Of a DNA stretch of 64,000 bases, positions 1-9,479 are shown piece after piece. Source of the DNA: Arthrobacter sp. zg-Y769 (GTDB lineage: Bacteria > Actinomycetota > Actinomycetes > Actinomycetales > Micrococcaceae); contig NZ_JAJJOE010000001.1 of assembly GCF_020907405.1 (NCBI RefSeq), positions 1 to 64,000 on the forward strand, written 5' to 3'. The translations under genes and the position numbers were made by a program. Under the pieces are notes generated by a model. That model saw only the letters and a list, made by a program, of their open reading frames with translations, was not told where the DNA came from and did no database searches. Positions within the stretch are counted from its first letter, which is position 1. Each line of letters opens with the position of its first letter.

Positions 1-188
1 CTAAATTCGAAACCGGCTAAAAAAACCGTCCCATACCCACGGGGTGGGCGGTAACGGCCTGTTCAACCAATCAAAATAAATTGGTATCAATAAACTTGGC
101 ACACTATTGAGTTCTCAAACAACAGACGCAATCCGAAAATACTCGGGAAAACAATGTTTTCCCTTTCTTCTTCGCTGCAATATTTTAT
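1..188 (-). promoter_or_regulatory. rRNA operon leader (5' part; 16S lies beyond the window start)
   Basis: Read on the minus strand, positions 119-98 give TTTGAGAACTCAATAGTGTG, the conserved box that precedes 16S rRNA in Arthrobacter, Streptomyces and relatives and belongs to the antitermination/processing leader. It is followed by an AT-rich stretch and then the window edge, so the 16S gene should begin shortly left of position 1. The whole 1-597 interval has no convincing gene: open frames here have no ribosome binding site or family resemblance. A second, weaker promoter-like pair lies further upstream on the minus strand (TAGAAT at 506-511, TTGCGC at 531-536, 19-nt spacer), as expected if the rrn operon has several promoters. 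The leader identity is recognised from memory of actinobacterial rrn leaders. Confidence 0.75.
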
Positions 189-217
189 ATCTTATTCCAT
201 TCCGGCGTTTTCCGCAA
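189..217 (-). promoter_or_regulatory. Probable rRNA operon promoter
   Basis: On the minus strand TTGCGG (217-212) and TAAGAT (194-189) are separated by exactly 17 nt, and the -10 is followed by an AT-rich TATAAAATA-like run. It points into the rRNA leader motif about 70-90 nt downstream. This is the best promoter match in the interval; its role follows from the leader identification. Confidence 0.55.
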
Positions 218-597
218 TTCGTGGTTTTCCTTATCGGAACCCCGTGAAAAGCGTCTCCGCCGTTCCGGACCCAGCATCAAACAAGGAGTCTTTTCCACCG
301 GCCCTGCAAAGGGCGCGCACTGGTTGGACTCTTGATTTTTGTTGGGGTTTGGCCGCCATGCTCGGGCGCTTTTCCAGCGTCCCGGCCGCGGCGACTCATG
401 CAACTTTACACATCGCTTCCGGTCCTTGCAAACCGGATCGAAGTGATCCGCCGCACTGCCTCCGGAACCGGTTTTCGGTTCCCTCAGCCCTTGGCGGATA
501 CATCTATTCTAGGACTCCGTAACGGGCTCCGCGCAAGCTCGCAGCCGGTTTTCCGCGTCACATCCGTGGCCGGTGCGGCCGGGCAGGGAAACCTCCC

Positions 598-1380
598 TCA
601 GCTTCCGTTCCGCAGATAAGCCAGCTGCGCGGCCACCGACAGTTCCGCGGCCCGGCGGACATTCGCCGGCACATCGGCGTAGACCAGGTCGGCTATAGCC
701 GGTGCCCCGGCATCCGGTCCGGCCTCGTGCAGTGCGGCCCGGATCTGTTCGAGCCGCTCTTCCCGGTGGTCGCGGTAGGTCAGGACCAGGGAACTGAGGT
801 CAGGCTGCACCGGTCCGTGTCCGGGAAGGACCGTAGCCGGACCGAGGTCGGACAGCATGTCCAGCGTGTCCAGGTAATCGCCGAGGGTGCCGTCCGGGAA
901 ATCCAGCACAGTAGTCCCCCGGCCCAGGATGGTGTCCCCCGTCAGGACGGAACCATTGGCGCCGTCGCCGGGTAACCAGAAACAGACCGAATCCGAAGTA
1001 TGGCCCGGTGCTGCCAGCACCCGGATGTCCACACCGGCTGCGGAAATCTCCTCATTCGCCGTCAGCGGTTTTCCGGCCACGCAGAAAGCGGGATCGAACG
1101 CCCGCACGGGAGCGCCGGTCAGCTCGGCGAACCGCCTGCTGGCCTCAGTGTGGTCGGGGTGGCGGTGGGTAATAAGCACCAGCTCGACGGTTCCGGCGTT
1201 CGCCAGAACCTGCAGGTGCCCTTCATCCTCGGGACCCGGGTCCACCACCACCGTGCTTCCGGATCCGGAGGCAGCCACAACGTAGCTGTTGGTTCCGTCC
1301 AGCGACATCGGACCCGGGTTCGGCGCGAGCCGTACGCGGGTCAGGTCGCTGCTGCGGACCAATCCGGATTCCGGAAGCAT
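598..1380 (-). CDS. MBL-fold metallo-hydrolase (LACTB2-like)
   Basis: 260-residue metallo-beta-lactamase-fold hydrolase. The metal-binding motif HRHPDH appears in LITHRHPDHTEA, with later metal ligands in APGHTSDS, LTGDTILG and LPGHGP. This HxHxDH set is typical of zinc-dependent hydrolases related to LACTB2 and glyoxalase II; the substrate cannot be read from sequence. Two nearby ATGs exist. I chose the inner one because AGGA then sits 7 nt upstream, while it would touch the outer ATG. The gene begins just after the ilvE stop on the same strand and is probably cotranscribed with ilvE. No signal peptide is visible, so it is cytoplasmic. Confidence 0.85.
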   Translation of the reverse strand: MLPESGLVRSSDLTRVRLAPNPGPMSLDGTNSYVVAASGSGSTVVVDPGPEDEGHLQVLANAGTVELVLITHRHPDHTEASRRFAELTGAPVRAFDPAFCVAGKPLTANEEISAAGVDIRVLAAPGHTSDSVCFWLPGDGANGSVLTGDTILGRGTTVLDFPDGTLGDYLDTLDMLSDLGPATVLPGHGPVQPDLSSLVLTYRDHREERLEQIRAALHEAGPDAGAPAIADLVYADVPANVRRAAELSVAAQLAYLRNGS

Positions 1381-1393
1381 GTGCATGTCCTGC

Positions 1394-2500
1394 CTAGGCC
1401 AGGCGGGTCAGCCAGCCGTGGGTATCCTCCACGGTGCCGGTCTGGATGCCGAGCAGCTGCTCGCGGATGGACATGGTCACTTCGCCGGGCTTGGCGTCGG
1501 TGGAGCCGATGATTTCATCCTCGGACTTCAGCTGGCCGATCGGCGTGATGACGGCGGCCGTACCGCATGCGAACACCTCGGTGATGTCGCCGGAGGCAAT
1601 GCCCTCGCGCCATTCGTCCAGGGTGATCTTGCGTTCCTGGACGTCCATGCCGCGGTCACGGCCCAGCTGCAGCACCGAGGAGCGGGTGATGCCGTGCAGG
1701 ATGGTGCCGGACAGGGCGGGGGTGACCAGGCGGCCGTCCTTGAAGACGAAGAAGACGTTCATTCCGCCGAGTTCTTCAACGGCGTTGTCATTGAATTCGT
1801 CCAGGAACAGCACCTGCTTGCAGCCGTTCGCCTCGCCTTCCATCTGGGCAATGAGCGACGCCGCGTAGTTGCCGCCGCACTTGGCTTCGCCGGTGCCGCC
1901 GCGGCCTGCACGGGCGTACTTGGTGGAGAGCCAGATGGACACGGGCTTCAGTTCCCCGCCGAAGTAGTTTCCGGCCGGGGACGCAATGACGCGGTAGGAG
2001 ACTTCCCGGGCGGGACGCACGCCGAGGAAAGGCTCGGTGGCGATCATAAACGGACGCAGGTACAGCGCGGCTCCTTCGCCGTCCGGGATCCAGTCCTTGT
2101 CCAGGGCCACCAGCCGGCGGATGGACTCCATGAAGAGTTCCTCCGGGAGCTCGGGCAGGGCAAGCCGGCGGGCGGAAAGGTTCAGGCGGGCCGAGTTGGC
2201 CTCGGGCCGGAAACTGACCACCGATCCATCTGCGTGACGGTAGACCTTCAGGCCCTCGAAAATCTCCTGGCCGTAGTGCAGTACGCCGGCGGCCGGATCA
2301 ATGGAGATGGGCCCGTAGGGCTCGATGCGGGCATTCTGCCACTCCTGCTCCCCGGACTCCCCCGCCTTCCAGTCAATGACTGCGGTGTGGTCGGTGAAGT
2401 AGTCGCCGAAACCGGGGTTGGCCAGGATGGCTGCACGCTCGGCGGCGGGCTTGGGACTGGTGGAAAGCTCCTGGGAAAATTCCAGTGCGCTGACGGTCAT
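1394..2500 (-). CDS. ilvE: Branched-chain amino acid aminotransferase
   Basis: 368 residues, the normal size for an actinobacterial class IV PLP aminotransferase. It carries out the last step of Leu, Ile and Val synthesis and the first step of their breakdown, using glutamate/2-oxoglutarate. The PLP-binding lysine is in GEAKCGGNYAAS, and EIFEGLKVYRHADG and ELGGMNVFFV are family signatures. GGAGGA lies 4 nt before the ATG. leuB ends 61 nt upstream on the same strand and the MBL gene follows closely, so leuB-ilvE-MBL may form one operon. The leuB-ilvE gap holds an imperfect inverted repeat (2542-2560). Confidence 0.96.
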   Translation of the reverse strand: MTVSALEFSQELSTSPKPAAERAAILANPGFGDYFTDHTAVIDWKAGESGEQEWQNARIEPYGPISIDPAAGVLHYGQEIFEGLKVYRHADGSVVSFRPEANSARLNLSARRLALPELPEELFMESIRRLVALDKDWIPDGEGAALYLRPFMIATEPFLGVRPAREVSYRVIASPAGNYFGGELKPVSIWLSTKYARAGRGGTGEAKCGGNYAASLIAQMEGEANGCKQVLFLDEFNDNAVEELGGMNVFFVFKDGRLVTPALSGTILHGITRSSVLQLGRDRGMDVQERKITLDEWREGIASGDITEVFACGTAAVITPIGQLKSEDEIIGSTDAKPGEVTMSIREQLLGIQTGTVEDTHGWLTRLA

Positions 2501-2541
2501 GATTCCTCCACTTTGAACGGCAAAAACCCGTTCTATGACTA

Positions 2542-2560
2542 CTTATTGGCTACCAATGAG
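2542..2560. promoter_or_regulatory. Imperfect inverted repeat upstream of ilvE
   Basis: CTTATTGG and CCAATGAG pair at 7 of 8 positions around a 3-nt centre, 41 nt upstream of the ilvE start and just after the leuB stop. It could be an operator for an ilvE promoter or a weak RNA hairpin. It has no T-tract and is short, so I do not call it a terminator. Confidence 0.3.
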
Positions 2561-2561
2561 C

Positions 2562-3626
2562 TTATGACACCGCGGCCGCAATGGCATTGCCCACCTCCGC
2601 GGTGGAACGCCGGTTTCCGCCCCGCCCGGCAAGGTCCTTTTCCACAGCCCGCTCCACCCTGGCTGCTTCATTGTCGAAGCCCAGGTGCTGCAGCAGCAGC
2701 GCCGCCGACAGGATGGCTGCGGTGGGATCGGCCTTCTGCTGCCCGGCAATATCGGGAGCGGACCCGTGTACCGGCTCGAACATGGACGGGAAGGTGCGGT
2801 CCATGTTGATGTTCCCGGAAGCGGCCAGGCCGATGCCGCCGGTGATTGCCGCCGCGAGGTCCGTGATGATGTCCCCGAAGAGGTTGTCGGTGACGATCAC
2901 GTCGAAGCGTGACGGATCGCTCACCATAAAAATGGTGGCGGCATCGACATGCAGGTAGTCATGGCTAACATCGGGGAACTCCTGCGCCACCTTCTCCACT
3001 GTTCGCTTCCAGAGCCGGCCGGCGTTAACCAGGACATTGTGCTTATGGACCAGGGTCACGTGGCGGCGCGGCCGGGCGGCGGCACGGCCGAACGCGTCGC
3101 GCACCACCCGTTCCACGCCGTAGGCAGTGTTCAGGGATACCTCGGTGGCAATCTCCTGCGGAGTGCCTTCCCGCAGCACTCCCCCGTTGCCGGCGTAGGG
3201 ACCCTCCGTTCCCTCCCGGACCACGACGAAGTCCACGTTGCCCGGTGCAGCAAGCGGGCTGTCAACGCCCGGATAAAGACGGGACGGCCGCAGGTTCACG
3301 AAGTGATCCAGGCTGAAGCGCAGCTTCAGCAGCAGTTCGCGTTCGATCAGGCCGGAAGGGACCAGTGTGTCCCCCGGCGCGGCCCCTACCGCACCGAAGA
3401 GGATGGCGTCGTGTCCCTTGAGTGCTTCCAAAGTTTTTTCCGGAAGCGTCTCTCCGGTTTCCAGCCAGTGCTCGGCTCCCAGCGGATACTCGGTCAGGTC
3501 AAACCGGACGGGGCTGCCGCCGGTGACTGCCAGCAGCACCTTTACTGCTTCGGCAGTGACCTCGGGGCCGATCCCGTCTCCGGGGATGACGGCCAGGGAA
3601 ATGGTTCGGGGTGTTTCTTCGCTCAT
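2562..3626 (-). CDS. leuB: 3-isopropylmalate dehydrogenase
   Basis: 354 residues. Catalyses NAD-dependent oxidative decarboxylation of 3-isopropylmalate in leucine synthesis. It opens with [11 protein letters not shown], has [11 protein letters not shown] and VHKHNVL in the middle, the metal-binding [13 protein letters not shown], and [12 protein letters not shown] near the C-terminus, all hallmark motifs of the isocitrate/isopropylmalate dehydrogenase family. The inner ATG is preferred to one three codons earlier because TAGGAT (3639-3634) lies 7 nt before it, giving a leaderless mRNA. The gene is separate from leuA/leuCD, which are not in the window. Confidence 0.96.
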   Translation of the reverse strand: MSEETPRTISLAVIPGDGIGPEVTAEAVKVLLAVTGGSPVRFDLTEYPLGAEHWLETGETLPEKTLEALKGHDAILFGAVGAAPGDTLVPSGLIERELLLKLRFSLDHFVNLRPSRLYPGVDSPLAAPGNVDFVVVREGTEGPYAGNGGVLREGTPQEIATEVSLNTAYGVERVVRDAFGRAAARPRRHVTLVHKHNVLVNAGRLWKRTVEKVAQEFPDVSHDYLHVDAATIFMVSDPSRFDVIVTDNLFGDIITDLAAAITGGIGLAASGNINMDRTFPSMFEPVHGSAPDIAGQQKADPTAAILSAALLLQHLGFDNEAARVERAVEKDLAGRGGNRRSTAEVGNAIAAAVS

Positions 3627-3767
3627 GCTGCCCATCCTAGGAAGTCCGCCCGGATACCGGGCAACCCGTCCCGCATCGTGGACGCAATCGTGGACGCAGC
3701 GGCCCCCTCGGGGTTCAGCCCGCAGTATGACGCGCAGCCGCCCGCCGGCCCCCTACAGTTGGTGTCC

Positions 3768-4973
3768 ATGCTCGTGCATCGAAGACTCTATGCCTGGATA
3801 CAGGCGAACCCCGGGAAAGTGGACTTCTGGCTTGCCGTGGCTGCCACACTCCTCTTCGTCGTTCCCTTCCTGATCCGCAGCGGTGGGTATCCGGCTGAGT
3901 TTTTCCTCTCCACGGCAATTTGCATGGCCTTGGCCTGGCGTCGACGCCGTCCCGTGGCCGGTGCCGCCGTCCAGGCCGCGGCCTGCGTCCTCCAGCTGTT
4001 CCTTGTACCGGTCACTGCCCTGCCTGCGGATCTCTTTGTGCTTGGCACCGTGTACTCCCTGGCCGCCTTTGCCCCGCGCTGGGCCAGCGTGGGCGGTCTC
4101 ATCCTCGCTTCGATCGGCGGGGTCCTCTTCATGGCGCAGTACTCGGTTATACCGTTCATGGATTCCGGATATCCGCTGAAGACCGCCTTGGAAAATGACG
4201 CGCCTGTATGGGTCGCCCTGGAAGCTGTGCTGCTGATGGCGTGGATGTTCGGCGACCTGACCCGCACCCGGCGCCTCGCCCTGCAGGCGCTGCAGGACCG
4301 GGCACGCAGGCTGGAGGTCGAACGCCAGCAGGAACGCGAACTCGCCGCCGCCGATGAACGCAGCCACATTGCCCGGGAAATGCATGACATCGTGGCGCAC
4401 TCACTCTCCGTAATCATCACCCAGGCCGACGGCGCCCGGTATGCGAGCGCCCAGGACCCGGAAATCGCACCGAAGACCCTGGGCGTCATTGCAGAAACCG
4501 GCCGCAGTTCCCTGCGGGAGATGCGCCGCCTGCTTGGCGTACTGCGCGGCGACGAAGCCGCCTCCACCCGTCCCCTGCCGTCCCTGGCCGACATCGATGA
4601 ACTGTTGGGGACGGTCAAGCGCAGCGGACTGGAAACCGCCCTCAGCATCACGGGAACGCCCCGCCGCCCCCTGCCGCCCGGCGCGGAGCTGAGCGCCTAC
4701 CGCGTGATCCAGGAATCCCTCACGAACGTCCTCAAACACGCAGGACCGAAGGCGGGCGCGCAGATAGCCCTGCACTGGACTCCCGCCGGACTGAAAATGG
4801 GCGTCCTCGACGACGGGCTGGGCGCGGCATCGGCCCTGCACGACGACGGCGCCGGGCAGGGCATCAAGGGCATGGCCGAGCGGCTGTCCCTCTACGATGG
4901 AACGTTGAAGGCCGCCCCTGCGGCCGGCGGAGGATTCCGCGTTGAAGCATTCATTCCCTACACGGAGGCCTAG
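3768..4973 (+). CDS. Two-component sensor histidine kinase (NarL-type partner)
   Basis: 401-residue membrane sensor kinase. The first ~165 residues hold four to five hydrophobic segments, then a coiled coil (about 170-195) leads into a HisKA_3 dimerisation domain. The phosphoacceptor is His206 in AREMHDIVAHSLSV. The ATPase domain has YRVIQESLTNVLKHA (N box) and DDGLGA plus GQGIKGMAERL (G boxes). The ligand is unknown. The response regulator gene starts 5 nt downstream, so the two form an operon. ATG 3768 is chosen because TACAGT lies 8 nt upstream and no better site is visible. Confidence 0.92.
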   Translation: MLVHRRLYAWIQANPGKVDFWLAVAATLLFVVPFLIRSGGYPAEFFLSTAICMALAWRRRRPVAGAAVQAAACVLQLFLVPVTALPADLFVLGTVYSLAAFAPRWASVGGLILASIGGVLFMAQYSVIPFMDSGYPLKTALENDAPVWVALEAVLLMAWMFGDLTRTRRLALQALQDRARRLEVERQQERELAAADERSHIAREMHDIVAHSLSVIITQADGARYASAQDPEIAPKTLGVIAETGRSSLREMRRLLGVLRGDEAASTRPLPSLADIDELLGTVKRSGLETALSITGTPRRPLPPGAELSAYRVIQESLTNVLKHAGPKAGAQIALHWTPAGLKMGVLDDGLGAASALHDDGAGQGIKGMAERLSLYDGTLKAAPAAGGGFRVEAFIPYTEA

Positions 4974-4978
4974 CACCA

Positions 4979-5701
4979 GTGCCGGATTCCCCCTGGACTG
5001 CAGCGTCCGACCCGTCCGCCCAGCCCGCAGCCCCCATCCGGGTACTCCTCGTTGATGACCAGCAGCTGGTGCGCGGCGGTTTCCGGATGCTGATCGATTC
5101 CCAGCCGGACCTCAAGGTTGTTGCCGAAGCCGGTAACGGACGCGAGGCGCTGGCCGCGCTGGCAGCCGTGTCCGCCGACGTCGTACTGATGGACGTGCGT
5201 ATGCCCGGGATGGACGGCATCGAAGCCACCTCCCGGATTCTGGACTCGGACAACGGCGGCGGACCGAAGGTGGTGGTCCTGACCACCTTCGACCTGGACG
5301 AATACGCGCTCACCGCCATCCACGCAGGGGCCAGCGGTTTCCTGCTCAAGGACGCACCGCCCGAGGAACTCCTGGAAGCCATCCGGACCGTGTACCGCGG
5401 GGACGCCGTGATTGCACCGTCCACCACGCGCCGCCTGCTGGACCACGTCGCTCCCCTGCTGCGCACGGCCGGCGCCCCGGGCAGCCGGCATGCCGCCGCC
5501 GTCGCCTCCCTGACCCCGCGTGAACACGAGGTGTTCACCCTGATTGCGCAGGGCCTGTCCAATCCGGAAATCGCAGCGAAGCTGTACCTGTCCGAAGCCA
5601 CCGTGAAAACCCACGTGGGGCACATCCTGGCCAAGCTGGAGGCCAGGGACCGGGTCCAGGCCGTGGTCATTGCCTACGAGACGGGGATTGTCGCACCCTA
5701 G
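4979..5701 (+). CDS. NarL/FixJ-family response regulator
   Basis: 240 residues with a GTG start 5 nt after the kinase stop. The N-terminal receiver domain follows a proline/alanine-rich lead of about 18 residues; acidic residues are in LLVDDQQL, the phosphorylated Asp72 is in VLMDVRMPGMDG, and the switch Thr and Lys are in VLTTFDLDEY and FLLKDAP. The C-terminal LuxR-type helix-turn-helix reads LTPREHEVFTLIAQGLSNPEIA then SEATVKTHVGHILAKL. It should be phosphorylated by the kinase just upstream. Target genes are unknown; the ABC exporter that follows on the same strand is a common target type for such pairs but this is inference. Confidence 0.95.
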   Translation: MPDSPWTAASDPSAQPAAPIRVLLVDDQQLVRGGFRMLIDSQPDLKVVAEAGNGREALAALAAVSADVVLMDVRMPGMDGIEATSRILDSDNGGGPKVVVLTTFDLDEYALTAIHAGASGFLLKDAPPEELLEAIRTVYRGDAVIAPSTTRRLLDHVAPLLRTAGAPGSRHAAAVASLTPREHEVFTLIAQGLSNPEIAAKLYLSEATVKTHVGHILAKLEARDRVQAVVIAYETGIVAP

Positions 5702-5705
5702 GGGC

Positions 5706-6020
5706 ATGGTCACCGTCGACGACGTTCGCTCCATCTGCCTTTCCCTTCCCGGCGTGACGGAGCGCCTGAGCTGGAAGCAGCCGGCCTGGTTCGCCCGTAC
5801 CCTGATGGCGAGGATGTGGGACGAGGACACCCTGACGGTGAAAACCACGGAACGTGAGGCGCTGGCCGCGCTGCAGCCGGACCTGTTCTATTGGACGCCG
5901 CACCACGACCGGTCCCCCTTGCTCCTCCTGGCCCGGATGGAACTTCTGCCTCCGGATGAGTTGACCGAACTGCTCCAGGAGTCCTACCGGCTGGCCGGGC
6001 GGCTTCCACCCACGGTATGA
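5706..6020 (+). CDS. MmcQ/YjbR-like DNA-binding protein
   Basis: 104-residue protein resembling the MmcQ/YjbR (CyaY-like fold) family, seen in ICLSLPGVTERLSWKQPAWF at the start and DLFYWTPHHDRSPLLLL in the middle. Family members are small cytoplasmic proteins annotated as DNA-binding, with no firm biochemical role. The start lies 4 nt after the response-regulator stop, so it is probably the third gene of that operon. No SD is obvious, consistent with translational coupling. Confidence 0.75.
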   Translation: MVTVDDVRSICLSLPGVTERLSWKQPAWFARTLMARMWDEDTLTVKTTEREALAALQPDLFYWTPHHDRSPLLLLARMELLPPDELTELLQESYRLAGRLPPTV

Positions 6021-6087
6021 GACACGGAGGAAAAGGACCCCCTGCCCTCCGATGTAACCGCATCCACCCCGGCAATACTGTGGCGGT

Positions 6088-6858
6088 ATGACCTCACTTG
6101 CACAGCATTCCCCTGCGGCCGGCGCCGGAAAACCGCATCTCGCCGCCGCCGCCCAGCTCCTGAACAAGACCTACGGCACCGGCGACACCCGCGTCCACGC
6201 CCTGAAGGACGTGGACGTAAGCTTCGAATCCGGTACCTTCACCGCCATCATGGGTCCCTCCGGCTCCGGGAAGTCCACCCTGATGCATTGCCTGGCGGGC
6301 CTGGACACTGCGGACTCGGGCCGCATCTGGGTCGGCGGCACCGAAATCACCGGGCTGAAGGACGCAGAGCTCACCCGCCTGCGCCGCGACAACGTGGGAT
6401 TCGTTTTCCAGTCCTTCAACCTGGTGCCCACGCTGACCGCGGAGCAGAACATTACGCTGCCGGTGTCCCTGGCAAACGGCACCGTGGACCGCGAATGGCT
6501 CGACTTCATCACGGAGACCCTGGGGCTCCGTGACCGGCTCCGGCACCGCCCCCATGAGCTCTCCGGCGGACAGCAGCAGCGCGTGGCAGTGGCCCGTGCC
6601 CTGCTGACCCGCCCGCATGTGCTCTTCGGCGATGAGCCCACCGGCAACCTGGACTCCAAGTCCGGTGCCGAAGTGCTCTCACTCCTCCGTCGTTCCACGA
6701 AGGATTTCGGCCAGAGCATCATCATGGTGACGCACGACCCCGTGGCTGCTTCCTATGCGGACCGTGTGGTCCTGATGAACGACGGCGAGCTGGTCGGGGA
6801 ACTGGCGCAGCCGACCCCCGAATCCGTGCTTGCCGCCCTCACCCAGCTGGGGGCATAA
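6088..6858 (+). CDS. ABC transporter ATP-binding protein (MacB/LolD type)
   Basis: 256 residues with Walker A GPSGSGKS, Q-loop VFQSFNLVPTLT, signature LSGGQQQRVAVARAL, Walker B VLFGDEPTGNLDS and the H-loop MVTHDP. The ARALLTRP and DEPTGNLDS context is typical of the MacB/LolD/FtsE subfamily, which drives mechanotransmission rather than substrate uptake. The partner permease starts 2 nt after the stop. The hexamer TACTGT lies exactly 6 nt before the ATG, with TGTAAC 17 nt further up, suggesting a leaderless transcript for this exporter pair. Confidence 0.95.
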   Translation: MTSLAQHSPAAGAGKPHLAAAAQLLNKTYGTGDTRVHALKDVDVSFESGTFTAIMGPSGSGKSTLMHCLAGLDTADSGRIWVGGTEITGLKDAELTRLRRDNVGFVFQSFNLVPTLTAEQNITLPVSLANGTVDREWLDFITETLGLRDRLRHRPHELSGGQQQRVAVARALLTRPHVLFGDEPTGNLDSKSGAEVLSLLRRSTKDFGQSIIMVTHDPVAASYADRVVLMNDGELVGELAQPTPESVLAALTQLGA

Positions 6859-6860
6859 GC

Positions 6861-9368
6861 ATGCTGCAGGTAGCCCTGGCGCAGGTGCGCCTGAATGCCC
6901 GCCGGTTCATTGCCGTTTCCCTGGCGGTGCTGATTGCCGTCGGCTTCCTCACCGCCACCCTCATCATCAATTCCTCGTCCAAGGCCTCACTGACGCAGAG
7001 CGTCGGCGAGGCCTACCGGAACGCCGACCTGCTCGTCACCCCCGATATGTACAGCGCGGATCCGGCCGTATTGGATGAAGACACCGCGGCCCGCATCCGG
7101 GATACTCCCGGCGTGGACGGCGTCTACGCCGCCCAGCAGGCCTTCGTCACCTTCGGCGAGGACGGGGACAGCAATTTTGCCCAGCTAAGCAACACCTCCG
7201 ACTACGCGGACCTCTTCCCCGTGGACGTGCTGCAGGGCACGCTGCCGGCCGCCGACAACGAGGTGGCCGTGGACAACGACACCGCCGAGCGCCAGGGGTT
7301 GTCCGAGGGCTCGGTACTCCCCGTCACCGCCTTTATCGATGACCCGACAGGTGAGCAGCAAACGGCCGAGCTCACAGTCACGGCAGTGGTGTCCGCATCG
7401 AAGGATCCTCAGGCCATGGGAACTGCGCAGCTGTATTCGACCTCTGCCACGGTGGCGGGGTTCGCCGGACCGGAGGCGGGTTTCAGGAGTATCCAGGTGG
7501 CACTGGCAGACGGGGCCGCGCTGGAGGACGTCCGCGCAGCACTGCAGCAGGACGTGAGCGGCATGGAAGGTGCCTCTGTCCGGACTGCGCAGGAGCAGAC
7601 GGACGAAATGGTTGCTTCCTACACCGGCGGGAACGATATCCTCACCACCATCCTGCTGGCCTTCGCTGCCGTGGCACTGCTGGTCTGCGCCCTGGTGGTC
7701 TCCAATACCTTCTCGGTGCTGGTGGCCCAGCGTACCCGCGAACTCGCGCTTCTCCGGTGCATCGGCGCCGCCCGTTCACAGATCCGACGCTCCGTCATCG
7801 TGGAGGCACTGATCGTGGGCATCGTGGCCTCAGTTGCCGGTGTCCTGGCGGCCATTGCACTCGTTGGCGGGATTGTCGCCTACCTGAAGAACATCCCGGA
7901 AAGCGGCTTTGCAACACTGGCGGTCTCCCCGCTGTCCGTCGTCGCCGGACTGGGTGTCGGCGTCGCGCTGACGGTGCTGGCCTCGCTCGTTCCGGCCCGA
8001 GCGGCGACGGCCGTCGCACCCCTGGCAGCCCTGCGTCCGGCCGACGACGTCCGCGCGGGAACGCGACGCGGCCGGGTCCGCCTGGGCATCGGTTCGGTCC
8101 TGCTGGCCGGCGGCGCCGTGTTGCTGGCCGTCGGAGCGGTGAAAGGCAACCTCCTTGTTGCCCTGCCGGGCGGCATGCTCAGCTTCGTAGGCGTGCTGAT
8201 GTGCGCCACCCTCTTTGTTCCGTCCCTGGTACGTACTGTCGGCAGGATCGCTGCGCCGCTGGGTGTGCCGGGCAAACTGGCGGCGCTGAATGCCGTCCGG
8301 AACCCGCAGCGCACCTCCTCCACCTCCGCTGCCCTGCTGATCGGCGTCACCCTGGTCACCATGATGATGACCGGCGCTGCAACCGTCCGGACTTCCCTGG
8401 ACGATGTACTGGCCGCCGGGTATCCGGTGGATGTGAGCATCGTCGGTGCCGGCGACGGGTTGCCGTTCACCTCGGCCGATGCCGACGCGGCCCGCGCCGT
8501 TGAAGGCGTGAGGGAAGCTGTGCTGGTACCTCCGGCCGGCATGACCGAGACGGACACCAGGCTCTTCGGTGTCTATGCCCTGACTCCTGCCGACGCCGCG
8601 AAGGTGGTACGGGACTCCGGCCTGGCTCTGGAGGACGGCATCATCCTGATGCCGTCGGGAACCACAGCCGGGACGGTTACGGTCCAGGGTGCGTCCCGGA
8701 GCGTCGAGTTGAAGGTAGTGGTTTCAGAAAGCAGCCAGTTGCAGCCGCTGATCAGTGCCGGGACTGCCGAAACCCTCGGCGGCCTGCCCGCCGCAACCGC
8801 GGACACCTTCACTCCGCAGGCGGAGATCTGGCTGTCCGTTGTGGACGGCCTGAACACCAACGAGCTGATGGACCTGCGCACCGACGTCGCCGCGGCGGTG
8901 GAGGTGGAGGACTACGCCGTCTCGGGCGCGGCCATCGAGCGGGGTGCTTTCGAACAGGTCATCAACGTCCTCCTGATGGTGGTCACCGGGCTGCTGGGAG
9001 TGGCGGTGGTCATTGCCCTGGTGGGTGTGGCCAACACCCTCTCCCTTTCCGTACTGGAACGCACGCGGGAATCCTCGCTGCTGCGCGCCTTGGGCCTGAC
9101 CCGCGGACAGCTGCGCGGCATGCTCGCACTGGAAGCCGTGCTGATCGCAGGCGTGGCTGCCCTGATGGGCATTGTGCTGGGCGCACTCTACGGCTGGCTG
9201 GGAGCGGAATCTGCGCTGGGTTCATTCACCACCGTGGCGCCGTCGCTGCCCTGGCTGCAGCTGCTTGCGGTCCTGGCCGTGGCGCTCCTGGCCGGACTCG
9301 CCGCCTCGGTGCTTCCGGCCCGCCGTGCGGCCCGGCTCTCCCCCGTAGCCGGGCTGGCAGCGGATTAG
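6861..9368 (+). CDS. ABC transporter permease, FtsX/MacB family
   Basis: 835-residue permease with two FtsX repeats. An N-terminal transmembrane helix (residues ~13-33) is followed by a large extracytoplasmic domain, three helices around 255-390, a further helix pair (~410-460), another helix and second extracytoplasmic domain (~475-690), and a final block of three helices that ends in SVLPARRAARLSPVAGLAAD. The conserved family turns VSNTFSVLVAQRTRELALLRCIGA and NTLSLSVLERTRESSLLRALG are both present, in the first and second repeat. It pairs with the ATPase just upstream. Substrate unknown; regulation by the upstream two-component pair is plausible. Confidence 0.94.
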   Translation: MLQVALAQVRLNARRFIAVSLAVLIAVGFLTATLIINSSSKASLTQSVGEAYRNADLLVTPDMYSADPAVLDEDTAARIRDTPGVDGVYAAQQAFVTFGEDGDSNFAQLSNTSDYADLFPVDVLQGTLPAADNEVAVDNDTAERQGLSEGSVLPVTAFIDDPTGEQQTAELTVTAVVSASKDPQAMGTAQLYSTSATVAGFAGPEAGFRSIQVALADGAALEDVRAALQQDVSGMEGASVRTAQEQTDEMVASYTGGNDILTTILLAFAAVALLVCALVVSNTFSVLVAQRTRELALLRCIGAARSQIRRSVIVEALIVGIVASVAGVLAAIALVGGIVAYLKNIPESGFATLAVSPLSVVAGLGVGVALTVLASLVPARAATAVAPLAALRPADDVRAGTRRGRVRLGIGSVLLAGGAVLLAVGAVKGNLLVALPGGMLSFVGVLMCATLFVPSLVRTVGRIAAPLGVPGKLAALNAVRNPQRTSSTSAALLIGVTLVTMMMTGAATVRTSLDDVLAAGYPVDVSIVGAGDGLPFTSADADAARAVEGVREAVLVPPAGMTETDTRLFGVYALTPADAAKVVRDSGLALEDGIILMPSGTTAGTVTVQGASRSVELKVVVSESSQLQPLISAGTAETLGGLPAATADTFTPQAEIWLSVVDGLNTNELMDLRTDVAAAVEVEDYAVSGAAIERGAFEQVINVLLMVVTGLLGVAVVIALVGVANTLSLSVLERTRESSLLRALGLTRGQLRGMLALEAVLIAGVAALMGIVLGALYGWLGAESALGSFTTVAPSLPWLQLLAVLAVALLAGLAASVLPARRAARLSPVAGLAAD

Positions 9369-9479
9369 CTCCTCGCGGTCCGGGCGCCGATCTGCAAGGA
9401 TACTGAACAGGATGAATTACTAAGCAGGCTGATTTCAGCCGGCACCACGAGATGCATCCGAACGACGTGAGGAGAGCAC

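Noticed and set aside
154-522. Plus-strand open frame of 122 codons in the first interval
   Set aside because: It runs over the rRNA promoter and leader on the other strand, has no ribosome binding site and no recognisable domain.
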